Positions 50,196 through 58,622 are shown, numbered from the stretch's first letter. The stretch: DNA of 64,000 nucleotides from DASYTH01 sp045806965 (GCA_045806965.1 JBJMIG010000050.1:1-64000); one strand, 5' to 3'. The notes: generated by a model from the sequence alone, not told the origin. Numbers and translations are program-made.

Positions 50196-51362
50196 GCGGG
50201 CCTGGTCGAGGGCGTCGATCCTCGGCGCCCTCGACTTCGGCGAGTCCAGGCTCATGCTGCGCGCATCGCCGAGCTGCTCCCGGAGGTAGGCCTCCGTCCG
50301 GTCCACTTCGGATCGCAGAGCACGAACCGTCGCTATCGCGGGATCGAAGGTCCACCAGGCGATCCGCTGACCGTCCACATCGTACTGCCAGAGTCCGACC
50401 AGTCGGCCACGGTCGATGATGGCGTGGTCGGGCAGGTCCGCGTGGGCACCCAATGCCTTGCCGGTGCCGGGAATCTCGAGCGCGAGGTCGGCCGGGGCGA
50501 GCAGGCTCGGCAGGTCGCGGCGGAGCAGGATCAGCGCGTCGAGGCTGGCGATCATGGCGTAGTGCGGCCGTTTCGGTGGGGTGAAGTTCGCGAACGCCTT
50601 GGCATCGGCTGGAAGGGCGAGCAGCTCGCCGGTCAGCGGGACCGGGTCGAGCGGAGCCAGCGCGGCCTTGGCGTCGCGGGCGGAGAATCCGGTGAACCAG
50701 CGCAGGTGCGCAGGCGAAGCACCGCCGGTCCAGCCAAGGTAGCGCCGGGCCAGCTCGACCCTCGCCTCCTCGTCCGTCCGCCCGGACGACAACGAACCCC
50801 AACGGGTGTAAGCGAAGCGTTGCTGATCGAGACGGTTGGACAGCGGCACCCGGCGAATCGAGCCGGCCGCCTGGAGCAGGCCAAGCGCGACCGGAAGGGT
50901 GGTGGACACGCCCTTCCTCCGGCCGGCCTCGCCGAGGTTGCGGACCGCCGGACCGAGCGCGGCCCTCAGCGCGGCGGGGTCGAGCGGGCCGGTGGCGAGC
51001 GCGTCGAGAACCGCCGCGCACAGCGTGTCGATCTCCGCGCGGTACACGCCGAGCTTGGCCACCGTGGCCACCTCGGCCTCCGGCGCGCCGCGGCCAACCT
51101 GGAGCGCGAGACCGAAGTCCTCGGCCGGCACCACATACGTGCAGCCGCGGGCGGCGGGCAGCTCGTGGATGGCCAGCGCGGCCACCGCACTGTCCACATC
51201 GGAGCGGGCGAGACCGGAGCGGGCGAACAGGGTCAGGTACGGGCTGGCGCCGCCGCCCGAGCGCGCCCAGCCGGTACTGGCCAGCACGGTCGCCGGGTCG
51301 GCGCCGGCCAGCGTCCCGTCCAACCCCTGCCGGTGCCACCACCAGGCCAACCGGTCGGTCAT
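50187..51362 (-). CDS. Winged-helix DNA-binding protein, HTH_42/YcaQ-AlkX type
   Basis: A 391-residue member of the winged helix DNA-binding domain family (PF06224) that includes the YcaQ/AlkZ interstrand-crosslink DNA glycosylases. Visible: LAWWWHRQGLDG at the start, PYLTLFARSGLARSDVDSAVAALAIHELPAARGCTYVVP, SNRLDQQRFAYTRW, RYLGWTGGASPAHLRWFTGFSARDAKAAL and a C-terminal RGRLVGLWQYD. The catalytic QxQ-type glycosylase motif is not clearly identifiable, so repair activity is unproven. Start ATG 51362 overlaps the VOC stop by 4 bp; third gene of the PadR-VOC-winged-helix operon. Confidence 0.8.
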   Translation of the reverse strand: MTDRLAWWWHRQGLDGTLAGADPATVLASTGWARSGGGASPYLTLFARSGLARSDVDSAVAALAIHELPAARGCTYVVPAEDFGLALQVGRGAPEAEVATVAKLGVYRAEIDTLCAAVLDALATGPLDPAALRAALGPAVRNLGEAGRRKGVSTTLPVALGLLQAAGSIRRVPLSNRLDQQRFAYTRWGSLSSGRTDEEARVELARRYLGWTGGASPAHLRWFTGFSARDAKAALAPLDPVPLTGELLALPADAKAFANFTPPKRPHYAMIASLDALILLRRDLPSLLAPADLALEIPGTGKALGAHADLPDHAIIDRGRLVGLWQYDVDGQRIAWWTFDPAIATVRALRSEVDRTEAYLREQLGDARSMSLDSPKSRAPRIDALDQARSV

Positions 51363-51823
51363 GACCGGCGCTCCTCGGACCACTCGTCGGCGCGCGCTTC
51401 CAGCTCGGACACCGACAGGTCCTCCTTCGGCGTGGCGAGAGACCACTGGTGGCCAAGCGGATCACGGACGATGGCGTAGCGGTCGCCCCAGAACGCGTCG
51501 GCCGGCGCCACCACCTCGGCCGCGCCGGAGTCGAGCGCGCGGCGAAACACCGCGTCCACGTCCGGCACGTAGAGGTGCAACCGGACCGTGGTGCCGCCGA
51601 GTGCGCAGGGCGAGCGCACGTGATCCTCGTCGAAGTCGTCGATGACCAGCAGCCGGCCGCCGAACATGAGCAGCTCGCAGTGCATGATCCGGCCGTCCGG
51701 CGCGAGGTTGCGGACCAGCTCGTCGGCGCCGAACGCGGCCCGGTAGAACCGGATCGCCTCGGCGGCGTCGGATACGACCAGCTGCGGGGTCGGTCCGGGA
51801 AACTCGCCGGACACGTCCGTCAC
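51359..51823 (-). CDS. VOC/glyoxalase family protein (PhnB-like)
   Basis: A 154-residue VOC fold protein with paired beta-alpha-beta modules: PQLVVSDAAEAIRFYRAAFGADEL, IMHCELLMFGGRLLVIDDF, VRLHLYVPDVDAVFRRALDSGAAEVVAP and YAIVRDPLGHQWSLATP. Members are metal enzymes or antibiotic-binding proteins such as bleomycin resistance; PhnB-like ones are of unknown function. It overlaps both operon neighbours by 4 bp, so its expression is coupled to the PadR regulator. Confidence 0.88.
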   Translation of the reverse strand: MTDVSGEFPGPTPQLVVSDAAEAIRFYRAAFGADELVRNLAPDGRIMHCELLMFGGRLLVIDDFDEDHVRSPCALGGTTVRLHLYVPDVDAVFRRALDSGAAEVVAPADAFWGDRYAIVRDPLGHQWSLATPKEDLSVSELEARADEWSEERRS

Positions 51824-52179
51824 GGCGCCTCCCGCCGGTCCAGCACACCCAGCACGGTCGCGGCGTCCACCAGCCGGGCCAGCCGCCGGGCCTCGACCCG
51901 CGCGCGGGCCCGGCCCTTCGGCCGGATCCGGTAGCTGCGCCTGCGCTCGGCCCGCCGGTCGGCCCGCACCGACTCGTCCTGCGTAGCGATCTCCTCCACC
52001 AACCCTTCCACCCGCATTCGTTGCAGTGAGCGGTACAGCGTGGCCGGCCCGAGTGTCACGGTGCCGCCGGTGAGCTCATCGACGTCGGCCATCAGCGCGT
52101 AGCCGTGGCGCTCGCCCTGGTGCAGCGCGAGCAACAGCGCGAAGACCGCGGGGGTCAACGGCTGGTCCGGCTCCGCCAT
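51820..52179 (-). CDS. PadR-family regulator
   Basis: A 119-residue PadR protein: LTPAVFALLLALHQGERHGYALMADVDELTGGTVTLGPATLYRSLQRMRVEGLVEE and the RRSYRIRPKGRARARVEARRLARLV tail that forms the dimer helix. First gene of the operon with the VOC and winged-helix proteins and presumably their autoregulated repressor. The region upstream (52183-52236) is A+T-rich with ATAC repeats and a GGATA-C-TATCC palindrome at 52205-52215, a plausible operator. Confidence 0.9.
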   Translation of the reverse strand: MAEPDQPLTPAVFALLLALHQGERHGYALMADVDELTGGTVTLGPATLYRSLQRMRVEGLVEEIATQDESVRADRRAERRRSYRIRPKGRARARVEARRLARLVDAATVLGVLDRREAP

Positions 52180-52403
52180 GCCTACCCAATCTTATACCCA
52201 TTGTGGATACTATCCGTACTGAATACTACCGGGCAAGCCGGTGCGGCGGCGGCGACCCTCGGCGTGCCGGCGACTCGACTGACCGTCGCCCGTGGATAGA
52301 AGGCGGCTCAACGAACCACGGCGCGGCGCCGGCCGCTGGCTACCGTTGTCGTCGAAGTGGCATGACCGGACGATCCGGCGCGGAGACGGGCGAGGCGGCG
52401 ACG
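52180..52403. promoter_or_regulatory. PadR / LuxR divergent region with GGATA-C-TATCC palindrome
   Basis: The first 60 bp are markedly A+T-rich with ATAC repeats and an 11-bp palindrome at 52205-52215; the rest is G+C-rich and belongs to the LuxR leader. No gene seen. Confidence 0.45.
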
Positions 52404-53201
52404 ATGGACCACTGGACCGAGACGAGTTGGCGCGGCGGTGCCGGTCCGCCGGTGCTGCGTGCGGTGGCGGGACGCAGCGTGCGGATCCTGCGTCGGGCCG
52501 ATCCGGAGGACCCGTTCGACCCGGACCGGCTGATCGGCACGCACCCCGCGCCCCCGGTCGAGGACCTCGAGCCGGGCGCGGTGCGGGTGCTCGTGGTCAG
52601 CGACGACATGCTGGCGCGGCGCGGGATGCTCGCCGCGCTCGACGACCAGGCCGGGCTGCTGGTGATCGGCGGTCGTCGGCCGGGCCCCGGCCTGGCCGAC
52701 GCGATCCGGTCCGGCAGCCCGGATGTGCTGCTGTTGCACGGCTTGAGCGCGGAGGAAGCCGCGCCGATGGTGGCCGAGGCGGGCACGGCGGACCCGGCGC
52801 CGCGGGTGCTCGCCGTCGGTGGGCGCGGCGCGCCGGCCACCTCAGCGGGCGAGCTGAGCGGGCAGCTGCCGGCCAGCGCCAGCCCGGAGCAGGTGGCCGC
52901 CGCGGTTCGGCTGGCCGCGGCCGGGTACGCGATGCGCCAGCTGACCGGATCGGCTGGGCGACCCGCCGATGCCAGGAGCACGGCGCTGGCCGGCGGCCTC
53001 ACCGGGCGCGAGTGCGACGTGCTGATCCTGATCGCCCGGGGCATGTCCAATGGGGAGATCGCCCGCGAGCTCACCGTTTCCGAACACACGGTGAAGTCAC
53101 ACGTGCAGAACCTGCTCGGGAAGCTCAAGCTGCGCAACCGGATCCACGCGGTGATCTACGCCTTCGACACCGGCCTGGCCCGACCGGTGTCGAAGGCCTA
53201 G
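52404..53201 (+). CDS. LuxR-type regulator with degenerate receiver
   Basis: A 265-residue protein. After a proline-rich N-terminus comes a receiver-like domain VRVLVVSDDMLARRGMLAALDDQ in which the strand that should carry the phospho-acceptor Asp reads VLLLHGLS, so phosphorylation is unlikely. The C-terminal HTH is standard: LTGRECDVLILIARGMSNGEIARELTVSEHTVKSHVQNLLGKLKLRNR. ATG 52404 has GAGGCGG upstream; ATG 52362 is an alternative. It lies 2 bp before a SARP gene and they must form one operon, giving a two-regulator unit. Confidence 0.85.
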   Translation: MDHWTETSWRGGAGPPVLRAVAGRSVRILRRADPEDPFDPDRLIGTHPAPPVEDLEPGAVRVLVVSDDMLARRGMLAALDDQAGLLVIGGRRPGPGLADAIRSGSPDVLLLHGLSAEEAAPMVAEAGTADPAPRVLAVGGRGAPATSAGELSGQLPASASPEQVAAAVRLAAAGYAMRQLTGSAGRPADARSTALAGGLTGRECDVLILIARGMSNGEIARELTVSEHTVKSHVQNLLGKLKLRNRIHAVIYAFDTGLARPVSKA

Positions 53202-53203
53202 CC

Positions 53204-54085
53204 ATGCAACTGCGGGTCCTCGGGCCGATCGAGATCCACGACGAGACCCGTGGCCGGCGGATCGCCGTGAGCGGGCAGAAACGGCCGGCCCTGCTGGCCA
53301 CCCTGGTGGTGCGAGCCGGCCGCACGGTCTCGGCGGACCGGCTGATCCAGGAGCTGTGGGGCGAGGAGCCGCCGGCGAACGCGGCCAACGCGTTGCAGGC
53401 ACACATCAAGCGGCTGCGCCGGCTGGTCGGCGGGGAGGATCGGATCGTCACCCGCGCACCCGGCTACACGCTGCTGCTCGGACCGGGCCAGACCGATGTC
53501 GAGCAGTTCAACGAGCTGGCCACGGAGGCGCGGGCGATCGCCGCGTCCGACCCCGGCGCCGCGATTCCCCGGCTGCGCGCGGCGCTCGCATTGTGGCGCG
53601 GCCCGGCGCTGGACGGCTGCGTGCTCGGCGAGATCTGCGCCGCCGAGGCCGCCGTGCTCGAGGAGAGCCGGCTCGGCGTGCTCGAGACGCTCTACGACGC
53701 GAGCCTGCGGGCGAACCGGCACGAGGAGATCATCGGCGAGGTCGAGGAGGCCGTCGCCGCGCATCCGATCCGGGAGCGGCTCTACGACCAGCTGATGACC
53801 GCGCTGTACCGGGCCGGCCGGCAGTCCGAGGCGATCGGGGTCTACGACCGGGTGCGCCGCCTGCTGCTCAAGGAGTTGGGCGTCGAGCCGGGCCCGGCGT
53901 TGCGCGCCACCATGCAGGCCATCCTGGCGCAGTCGCCGCGCCTGCTGCGCGAGCCCGCGCCGCACGGCGACACCCTCAGCGAGGAGCTCGCCGCGCTCCA
54001 GCGCCAGATCAACACCCTGGCCCGGCGCCAGGCGGTGCTGCTCAACCTGGTCAACCGGGAGAACGCGGTCGGCACGGCGCAGTGA
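53204..54085 (+). CDS. SARP-family regulator
   Basis: A 293-residue SARP: winged helix MQLRVLGPIEIHDETRGRRIAVSGQKRPALLATLVVRAGRTV, LIQELWGEEPPANAANALQAHIKRLR, and a full BTAD (LALWRGPALDGC, HPIRERLYDQLMTALYRAGRQSEAIGVYDRVRRLLLKELGVEPGPAL). The C-terminal 50 residues (EELAALQRQINTLARRQAVLLNLVNRE) form a possible coiled coil, unusual in short SARPs, which may mediate oligomerisation. Starts 2 bp after the LuxR stop. Its TGA lies inside a 40-bp perfect palindrome. Confidence 0.9.
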   Translation: MQLRVLGPIEIHDETRGRRIAVSGQKRPALLATLVVRAGRTVSADRLIQELWGEEPPANAANALQAHIKRLRRLVGGEDRIVTRAPGYTLLLGPGQTDVEQFNELATEARAIAASDPGAAIPRLRAALALWRGPALDGCVLGEICAAEAAVLEESRLGVLETLYDASLRANRHEEIIGEVEEAVAAHPIRERLYDQLMTALYRAGRQSEAIGVYDRVRRLLLKELGVEPGPALRATMQAILAQSPRLLREPAPHGDTLSEELAALQRQINTLARRQAVLLNLVNRENAVGTAQ

Positions 54086-54120
54086 ACCGTGCCCGGCCGC
54101 GCGGCCGGGCACGGTTCACT
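54081..54120. terminator. 40-bp perfect palindrome overlapping two convergent stop codons
   Basis: 54081-54100 and 54101-54120 are exact reverse complements with no loop. It covers the TGA of the SARP (54083-54085) and the TGA of the convergent carrier-like gene (54116-54118). In RNA it forms a long stem on either strand, so a bidirectional terminator is likely. Confidence 0.85.
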
Positions 54121-54454
54121 GAGCTCCGGAGACGTGCCTGAGCGCGGAACTCAGTTGCCTGAGCGCAGGATTCGGTTGCCTGGGCGCGAGACTCGCGGCG
54201 CCGGCGTCGTCGCCGGCTGCCGTTGGGGCGCAGAACGCGGCCACCTCGGCGGCGAAGGACGCCTCGGTGCCCCGTTCGGCGTGCACGAAGGCCACCGACA
54301 GCACGATGTCCACGCCCAACTCGCGCAGCGACCTCTGGTCGGCGCCGGGCCGGCCGGGCACCAGGTGGAGCACCTGGGCCACCGAGCGGGTGAGCTCGCG
54401 CTCGATCAGCTCGCGATTTCCGGATAACACGGTCTCGTCGTCGTGAAACGTCAT
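54116..54454 (-). CDS. Small acyl-carrier-like protein lacking the phosphopantetheine serine
   Basis: A 112-residue protein from ATG 54454 (GGAGG at 5 bp). Residues 15-75 look like the start of an ACP helix bundle: LIERELTRSVAQVLHLVPGR, then SLRELGVDIVLSVAFV where ACPs read LGxDSLxxVEL. The Ser that would carry phosphopantetheine is Ile (ATC, one base from AGC), so it cannot be a working carrier. The last 20 residues (PALRQLSSALRHVSGAQ) are encoded by family B repeats, replacing the natural end. Probably a decaying carrier protein or a carrier-fold binding protein. The family call is moderate. Confidence 0.5.
   Translation of the reverse strand: MTFHDDETVLSGNRELIERELTRSVAQVLHLVPGRPGADQRSLRELGVDIVLSVAFVHAERGTEASFAAEVAAFCAPTAAGDDAGAASLAPRQPNPALRQLSSALRHVSGAQ
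54134..54199. repeat. Repeat family B, locus 6 (three units)
   Basis: Three adjacent 21-bp units at exact period inside the 3' end of the carrier-like gene, oriented as at 19737 and 33023. Confidence 0.8.
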
Positions 54455-54740
54455 GTCGGCCTCCGCCCCCATGGACTACCCACATTGTCGGAGTGCACGG
54501 CAACCGCGGGCAATCGGTCGGGCGACCGATCCTGAGTGCCCCGGCCGGCGGAGAACGGGCCGGACCGGGGCGGGAGCAGGTCCCTCGCGAGAGGGAGGCG
54601 GCGGGGTCAGCTCGGGCGGCGCGCCTGGTGGGCGCGCGGCGGACCGCGTCAGGCAGATCGTGCTCCGGTGGCGGGGAGCCCGATGCTGACCTCGCACCGC
54701 TAGCCGTGCCCGGCGCCGGTTCCGTGCGGCGCCGAGCCGG
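54455..54740. other. 286-bp intergenic region, no gene seen
   Basis: G+C-rich DNA between the carrier-like gene and the AfsA-like gene. It must contain the promoter of the former. No ORF with coding character, and no recognisable ARE or repeat. Confidence 0.4.
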
Positions 54741-55700
54741 TCAGTCGCGGCAGAGCAGACCGAAACTGCCCTCGGCAGCCGTGTGCCCGTCCTGTTCCAG
54801 GACGATCCGCACGGTGCTGGCGCCGGTCGCCGAGCTACCGTCTCGCTCGGCGAACACCAGGCAGGTCGAGTCGAACTCGAGGTAGTGCTGGAACGAGAAC
54901 TCCCCCTCGACGGGGAGCGCGGCGGGCTGTCCCAGCGCGAGCAGCGCCGCTTGCCGGGCGGCCTCGATGGCCGCGTTGCCCGGCACGTGGTCGATCGGGT
55001 GGTCGAACACCACCGGGTGATCCGGGTCGATCAACAGTTCCCAGCCGGGTCCGGCGGGGCGGTTGACGAGCATCACGTCGATCGGGTCCTGGCGGCCGAT
55101 CAGCTGCGGCGCGACCAGATCCAGCCCGGCCCGGGACGCCGGGGCGGCGGTGCGCCGCTCACCGCGCAGCCGGGCATAGCCGGCTGAGGACACGCAGCTC
55201 CACCGGTAGGCGGCGGTGCCGATCTGCTCGCCGTCCCTCGTGCAGGTGAACTCGAAGCGCATCCCGGCGAATCCTCGGCCGCGTCGCCGGATGTCGTGCG
55301 CGGTCACCGTGATGACGGTGTCGACCGGCTCGGCACCCCTGGTGCGCAGGCCCTCCGGGGAGATGTCGAACTGCTTGTCGTGCGTGATGAACTTGAACTC
55401 GGTGGGGATCTCGAAGGCCACGTGTGCGATGAGCAGACCGGCCTGGCGCACGCCCTCAAGGAACATCAGCGGGTCGTGCACGTGCTGTGTGGTCGGTCCG
55501 TAGAAGCTGTGTGCGGCCGGCCAGCGCACCCCCACCTGGAAGGTGTTGAAGCCGGTGACCCGCAGGTCGGTGACGAAGACGTCGGGAGTGTGCGTCCGGC
55601 GTACCAGCCGGGGCGGAACGGTCTGCTGGAACAGCATCGGCTCCGCGTTCGGTAAGTCTTCGGATAACGGCCCCTTCTGGGGGTTGATCATGGTCGTCAT
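54741..55700 (-). CDS. AfsA/ScbA-type gamma-butyrolactone synthase
   Basis: A 319-residue protein with two AfsA hotdog repeats: the first around VGVRWPAAHSFYG, HDPLMFLEGVRQAGLLIAHVAFEIP; the second around DHPIDHVPGNAAIEAARQAALLAL and HYLEFDSTCLVFAE. AfsA enzymes condense a beta-ketoacyl-ACP with dihydroxyacetone phosphate, the first committed step of A-factor-type hormones. ATG 55700 follows GAGG. Divergent from the receptor gene at 56038 with an ARE in between, the classical autoregulator arrangement. Confidence 0.92.
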   Translation of the reverse strand: MTTMINPQKGPLSEDLPNAEPMLFQQTVPPRLVRRTHTPDVFVTDLRVTGFNTFQVGVRWPAAHSFYGPTTQHVHDPLMFLEGVRQAGLLIAHVAFEIPTEFKFITHDKQFDISPEGLRTRGAEPVDTVITVTAHDIRRRGRGFAGMRFEFTCTRDGEQIGTAAYRWSCVSSAGYARLRGERRTAAPASRAGLDLVAPQLIGRQDPIDVMLVNRPAGPGWELLIDPDHPVVFDHPIDHVPGNAAIEAARQAALLALGQPAALPVEGEFSFQHYLEFDSTCLVFAERDGSSATGASTVRIVLEQDGHTAAEGSFGLLCRD

Positions 55701-56037
55701 GGCAAACCTCGTCCCAGTGAAGATCGGTCAGTCCGATGTGTTCGGTCTGTTGCGCCGCAAGGGCGGCACTGCCCCCGTGGTGGTAAGCGCCCGTGCCGTC
55801 GCGGTCGGATCAGGTTCGAACGCCGTTCGAAGATCGGTTCAGTTGAGTGTGGCCTGGACCACACCGAGAACCATACCTACCACCCGGTTTTTTTTCGAGG
55901 GGTAATTGGAGAAAATTTGAGCTACGCTGGAGCGAAGGTCGAGAACCACCGGTTCTCCGGTGTGGGTCGACCAAAAGCCGTCTAGAGGATGGCATGCTTG
56001 GTGGGCCAGATGGCCAGTTCTAGAGGAGGTGCGGGCA
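55701..56037. promoter_or_regulatory. Divergent afsA-like / receptor promoter region
   Basis: 337 bp without a gene. Holds an ARE-like site at 55870-55895 followed by a T8 run, and a perfect GAGAACC-ACC-GGTTCTC inverted repeat at 55941-55957 closer to the receptor. The A+T-rich stretch 55884-55935 likely carries the promoters. Confidence 0.7.
55870..55895. promoter_or_regulatory. ARE: autoregulatory element for a gamma-butyrolactone receptor
   Basis: CATACCTACCACCCGGTTTT matches the ARE pattern (ATAC, ACC, then CGGTTT) and closely resembles the two AREs at 59638-59691. Expected target of the receptor at 56038. Confidence 0.7.
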
Positions 56038-56673
56038 GTGGCAAGGCAGGATCGGGCGGAGCGGACTCGCAACGCCATCCTGGATGCCGCCGCGGCGGTG
56101 TTCGACGAGCGCGGGTTCAACGGCGCGAGTCTTTCGGACATCCTCGCCAAGGCTGGCGTCACCAAGGGTGCGCTGTACTTCCACTTCTCATCCAAGGAGG
56201 AACTAGCCAGGGCGATCGTCGAAGAGCAGTGGACGGTCGACCTGCCGCTGGTCAACGCCGGCAATCCAGGCTTGCAGCTGGTGATCGACATGAGCCACGC
56301 GCTCGCCCACAACATGGTGACCAACGTACGCGTGCGTGCCGCGAACCGGTTGACGATCGAGGCGAACTACGCGGCCCCGAATCCCGACGTCTACCTGCGC
56401 TGGATCGAGATCGTGCACGAGGTGCTGGTCGCCGCACAGGCCAAGGGCGACCTCCGCTCGGAATGGAACGCCGACGAGGTGGCCAACTGGGTGTCCGCCG
56501 CGTTCATGGGCGTGCAGGTGCAGTCCGACGTGCTCACCGGCCGGGCCGACATCCACGAGCGGCTGACCACCATGTGGCGGATCGCGCTGCCCGGCCTGGT
56601 GCCGCCGCGCCGGCTGCCGCGTTTCGTGCCGTCCGGCACCGCGCAATGGGACACCATCGCCGAGACCGCCTGA
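56038..56673 (+). CDS. Gamma-butyrolactone receptor-type TetR regulator (ArpA/ScbR-like)
   Basis: A 211-residue TetR protein: ARQDRAERTRNAILDAAAAVFDERGFNGASLSDILAKAGVTKGALYFHFSSKEELARAIVEEQ is the typical ScbR/ArpA DNA-binding part, and the ligand domain contains the expected Trp residues (VYLRWIEIVHEV, DEVANWVSAAFMGVQVQSDVLTGRADI). It binds AREs and is released by the hormone made via the AfsA homologue. GTG 56038 has GGAGG at 9 bp; an upstream frame is non-coding. Divergent from afsA with an ARE between, so it likely represses both. Confidence 0.92.
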   Translation: MARQDRAERTRNAILDAAAAVFDERGFNGASLSDILAKAGVTKGALYFHFSSKEELARAIVEEQWTVDLPLVNAGNPGLQLVIDMSHALAHNMVTNVRVRAANRLTIEANYAAPNPDVYLRWIEIVHEVLVAAQAKGDLRSEWNADEVANWVSAAFMGVQVQSDVLTGRADIHERLTTMWRIALPGLVPPRRLPRFVPSGTAQWDTIAETA

Positions 56674-56854
56674 CCGCCGCGACACCGGCGGTGGGCCGTT
56701 GGGTCGCTGCCGTTGGGCCAACCGCCCGAACCGGGCCGTGCCGTCGGGCGAACCCATCCAGGTGAAATCCTGATTCTGCGCTCACCACGGGCTTCGCGCT
56801 CGTAGGATACCGGCTGGTATGTCGCCGGGGTTGGGGCTCAACAAGGAGATCAGG

Positions 56855-57871
56855 GTGGAGCACGTCCCGTTGGGACGGTCGGGTCTCAAGGTGTCACGGG
56901 CGTGCCTGGGGACGGCCAACTTCGGTACCGCGTGGGGCATCGGGGTGGACGAGGAGCACGCCCGGCCGATCATCGACGCGTTCCTTGACGCCGGGTGCAA
57001 CTTCATCGACACCGCCGACAACTACCACGACGGGCAGTCCGAGGAGATCGTCGGGCGGGCCGTGCGCGGGCGGCGAGAGGCGGTGGTCATCGCCACCAAG
57101 GCGTTCAAGTCGCGCGGCCCTGGGCCCAACGACGGCGGGCTGTCCAGGGCGCACCTGGCCAGGGCGCTCGAGGCGAGCCTGCGTCGGCTCGGTACCGACC
57201 ACATCGACCTGTACCAGTGCCACAAGTGGGACCCGGTCACGCCGGTCGACGAGACCATGGCGACGCTGGACGGCTTCGTGCGCGCCGGCAAGGTGCGCTA
57301 CCTCGGCTGCTCCAACTTCACCTCGGGCCAGGTGGTGGAGGCGCAGTGGGCGGCCGCACGGGTGGCCGGCACGCCACTGATCAGCCTTCAGTCGCAGTAC
57401 TCGTTGCTGCGCAGGGACATCGAGGCGGAGATCCGGCCGACGGCGACCCGGCACGGGCTCGGCGTACTGGCCTGGAGCCCGCTCGGCGGCGGCATCCTGG
57501 CCAACCGGTACCGGGCCGGTGAGGAGCCGGAGCCGGCCAGCCGGATGGGCCGGCTCGCCGCGAAGCCGGTGCCGGGCGTGCGTACCTGGATCATCGACCA
57601 GCTCAACGAGCGCAACCTGGGCATCGCGGCCGAGGTCGGGGCGATCGCGGCGGAGCTGGACAGCACGCCGGCCGGGGTGGCCCTGGCGTGGGTGAGCTGT
57701 CAACCCGGTGTCGCGTCGGTGGTGATCGGCCCGCGCACGGTCCCCCAGCTGACGCAGAACCTGGCCGGCGTCGCGCTGGCTCTGCCCGATGCGCTGGTGA
57801 CCCGCCTGGACCAGGTGTCCGGCCCCGCCCCCACTCCGGTCACCGGCCTGACCTCGCTGCCCTGGAGCTGA
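56855..57871 (+). CDS. Aldo/keto reductase
   Basis: A 338-residue AKR: EHVPLGRSGLKVSRACLGTANFG, DAGCNFIDTADNYHDGQSEEIVGRAV (Asp and Tyr of the tetrad), VVIATKAF (Lys), DLYQCHKWDP (His), and a C-terminal cofactor segment PRTVPQLTQNLAGV. NADPH-dependent reduction of an aldehyde or ketone; it could act on the butyrolactone ketone, but this is only positional. GTG 56855 with AAGGAG at 6 bp gives the canonical start; ATG 56819 is the alternative. Ends at a degenerate family A repeat. Confidence 0.9.
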   Translation: MEHVPLGRSGLKVSRACLGTANFGTAWGIGVDEEHARPIIDAFLDAGCNFIDTADNYHDGQSEEIVGRAVRGRREAVVIATKAFKSRGPGPNDGGLSRAHLARALEASLRRLGTDHIDLYQCHKWDPVTPVDETMATLDGFVRAGKVRYLGCSNFTSGQVVEAQWAAARVAGTPLISLQSQYSLLRRDIEAEIRPTATRHGLGVLAWSPLGGGILANRYRAGEEPEPASRMGRLAAKPVPGVRTWIIDQLNERNLGIAAEVGAIAAELDSTPAGVALAWVSCQPGVASVVIGPRTVPQLTQNLAGVALALPDALVTRLDQVSGPAPTPVTGLTSLPWS

Positions 57872-57876
57872 GACAC

Positions 57877-57932
57877 GGCGCAGGGTCACCTTCCTTCGCT
57901 TCTCGAAGCGGACCCGTCACCTCCCGCTGTGC
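57877..57932. repeat. Repeat family A, copy 4 (degenerate) between convergent genes
   Basis: GCGCAGGGTCACCTTCCTTCG shares the family A word. An internal CGCTTC-TC-GAAGCG hairpin is at 57897-57910. It lies between the aldo/keto reductase stop and the TetR stop. Confidence 0.55.
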
Positions 57933-57950
57933 CGAGGCGCGCCGTCACCC

Positions 57951-57977
57951 CGGTTGCCGGAGCGCGAGACTCGCGGG
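57951..57977. repeat. Repeat family B, locus 7
   Basis: One unit with core GTTGCCGGAGCGCGAGACTC, ending directly at the stop codon of the minus-strand TetR gene (57978). Confidence 0.65.
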
Positions 57978-58622
57978 TCAGTCGGGCTCGGTGCGGACGG
58001 CTTCGGAGCCGCCGATGTCGAAGTCGGCGACCCGGTTGGCGGACACGATGCCGGGGAGCATCAGGCTCCACATGTCGCCGAGCCCGGCGCGCATGCTGCC
58101 GCGCCGGACTCCGGCCCACCAAAGCACTTCGATGCCGACACATATGGTGATCACCAGTGTGCTGGCCACGTCGACCAGCACCCCCTGATCCAGTTCGCCA
58201 GCGCGCTTCGCGCGCAACAGCGTGGCGTCCAGCGTGGCCAGCAGCTCCACGTAGAAGTCGACGAACGGGCGGCCCCGGTCACCGCACTCCCGCGCGGTAC
58301 GCAGGCTGGCCCGGATCACCGGTTCGTTGTCCAGCCAGCGGGCCAGCATGTGGGTGAGGTCGATCAGCGACTGGAGCGCGTGCACCTCCGTCGCGGTCTG
58401 CTTGTCGACGAAGGAGCGCAGCATGCCGCACGCCTCGGCCTGGATCGCGCCGCCTAACTCTTTCTTCGAAGCGAAGTGAAAGTAGAAGGCCCCCTTGGTC
58501 ACCCCAGCCGCCCGGCTGACGTCGTCCAGCGTCGCACCGGCGAACCCGTTGCGGTCGAACAGCTCCGCAGCGGAACGCACCAGGTGCAGGCGGGTGTACT
58601 CGGATCTGGCTTGTTTTGTCAC
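57978..58622 (-). CDS. Second receptor-type TetR regulator (ScbR2/pseudo-receptor class)
   Basis: A 214-residue TetR: EYTRLHLVRSAAELFDRNGFAGATLDDVSRAAGVTKGAFYFHFASKKELGGAIQAEACGML is of the gamma-butyrolactone-receptor type. The ligand half lacks an obvious match to the LRWIEIVHEV segment of the neighbour, as expected of pseudo-receptors that sense antibiotics rather than butyrolactones. Upstream of the SARP at 58746 on the same strand order; possibly co-regulated through the AREs at 59638. GTG 58622 start with a weak site. Its stop abuts a family B unit. Confidence 0.85.
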   Translation of the reverse strand: MTKQARSEYTRLHLVRSAAELFDRNGFAGATLDDVSRAAGVTKGAFYFHFASKKELGGAIQAEACGMLRSFVDKQTATEVHALQSLIDLTHMLARWLDNEPVIRASLRTARECGDRGRPFVDFYVELLATLDATLLRAKRAGELDQGVLVDVASTLVITICVGIEVLWWAGVRRGSMRAGLGDMWSLMLPGIVSANRVADFDIGGSEAVRTEPD

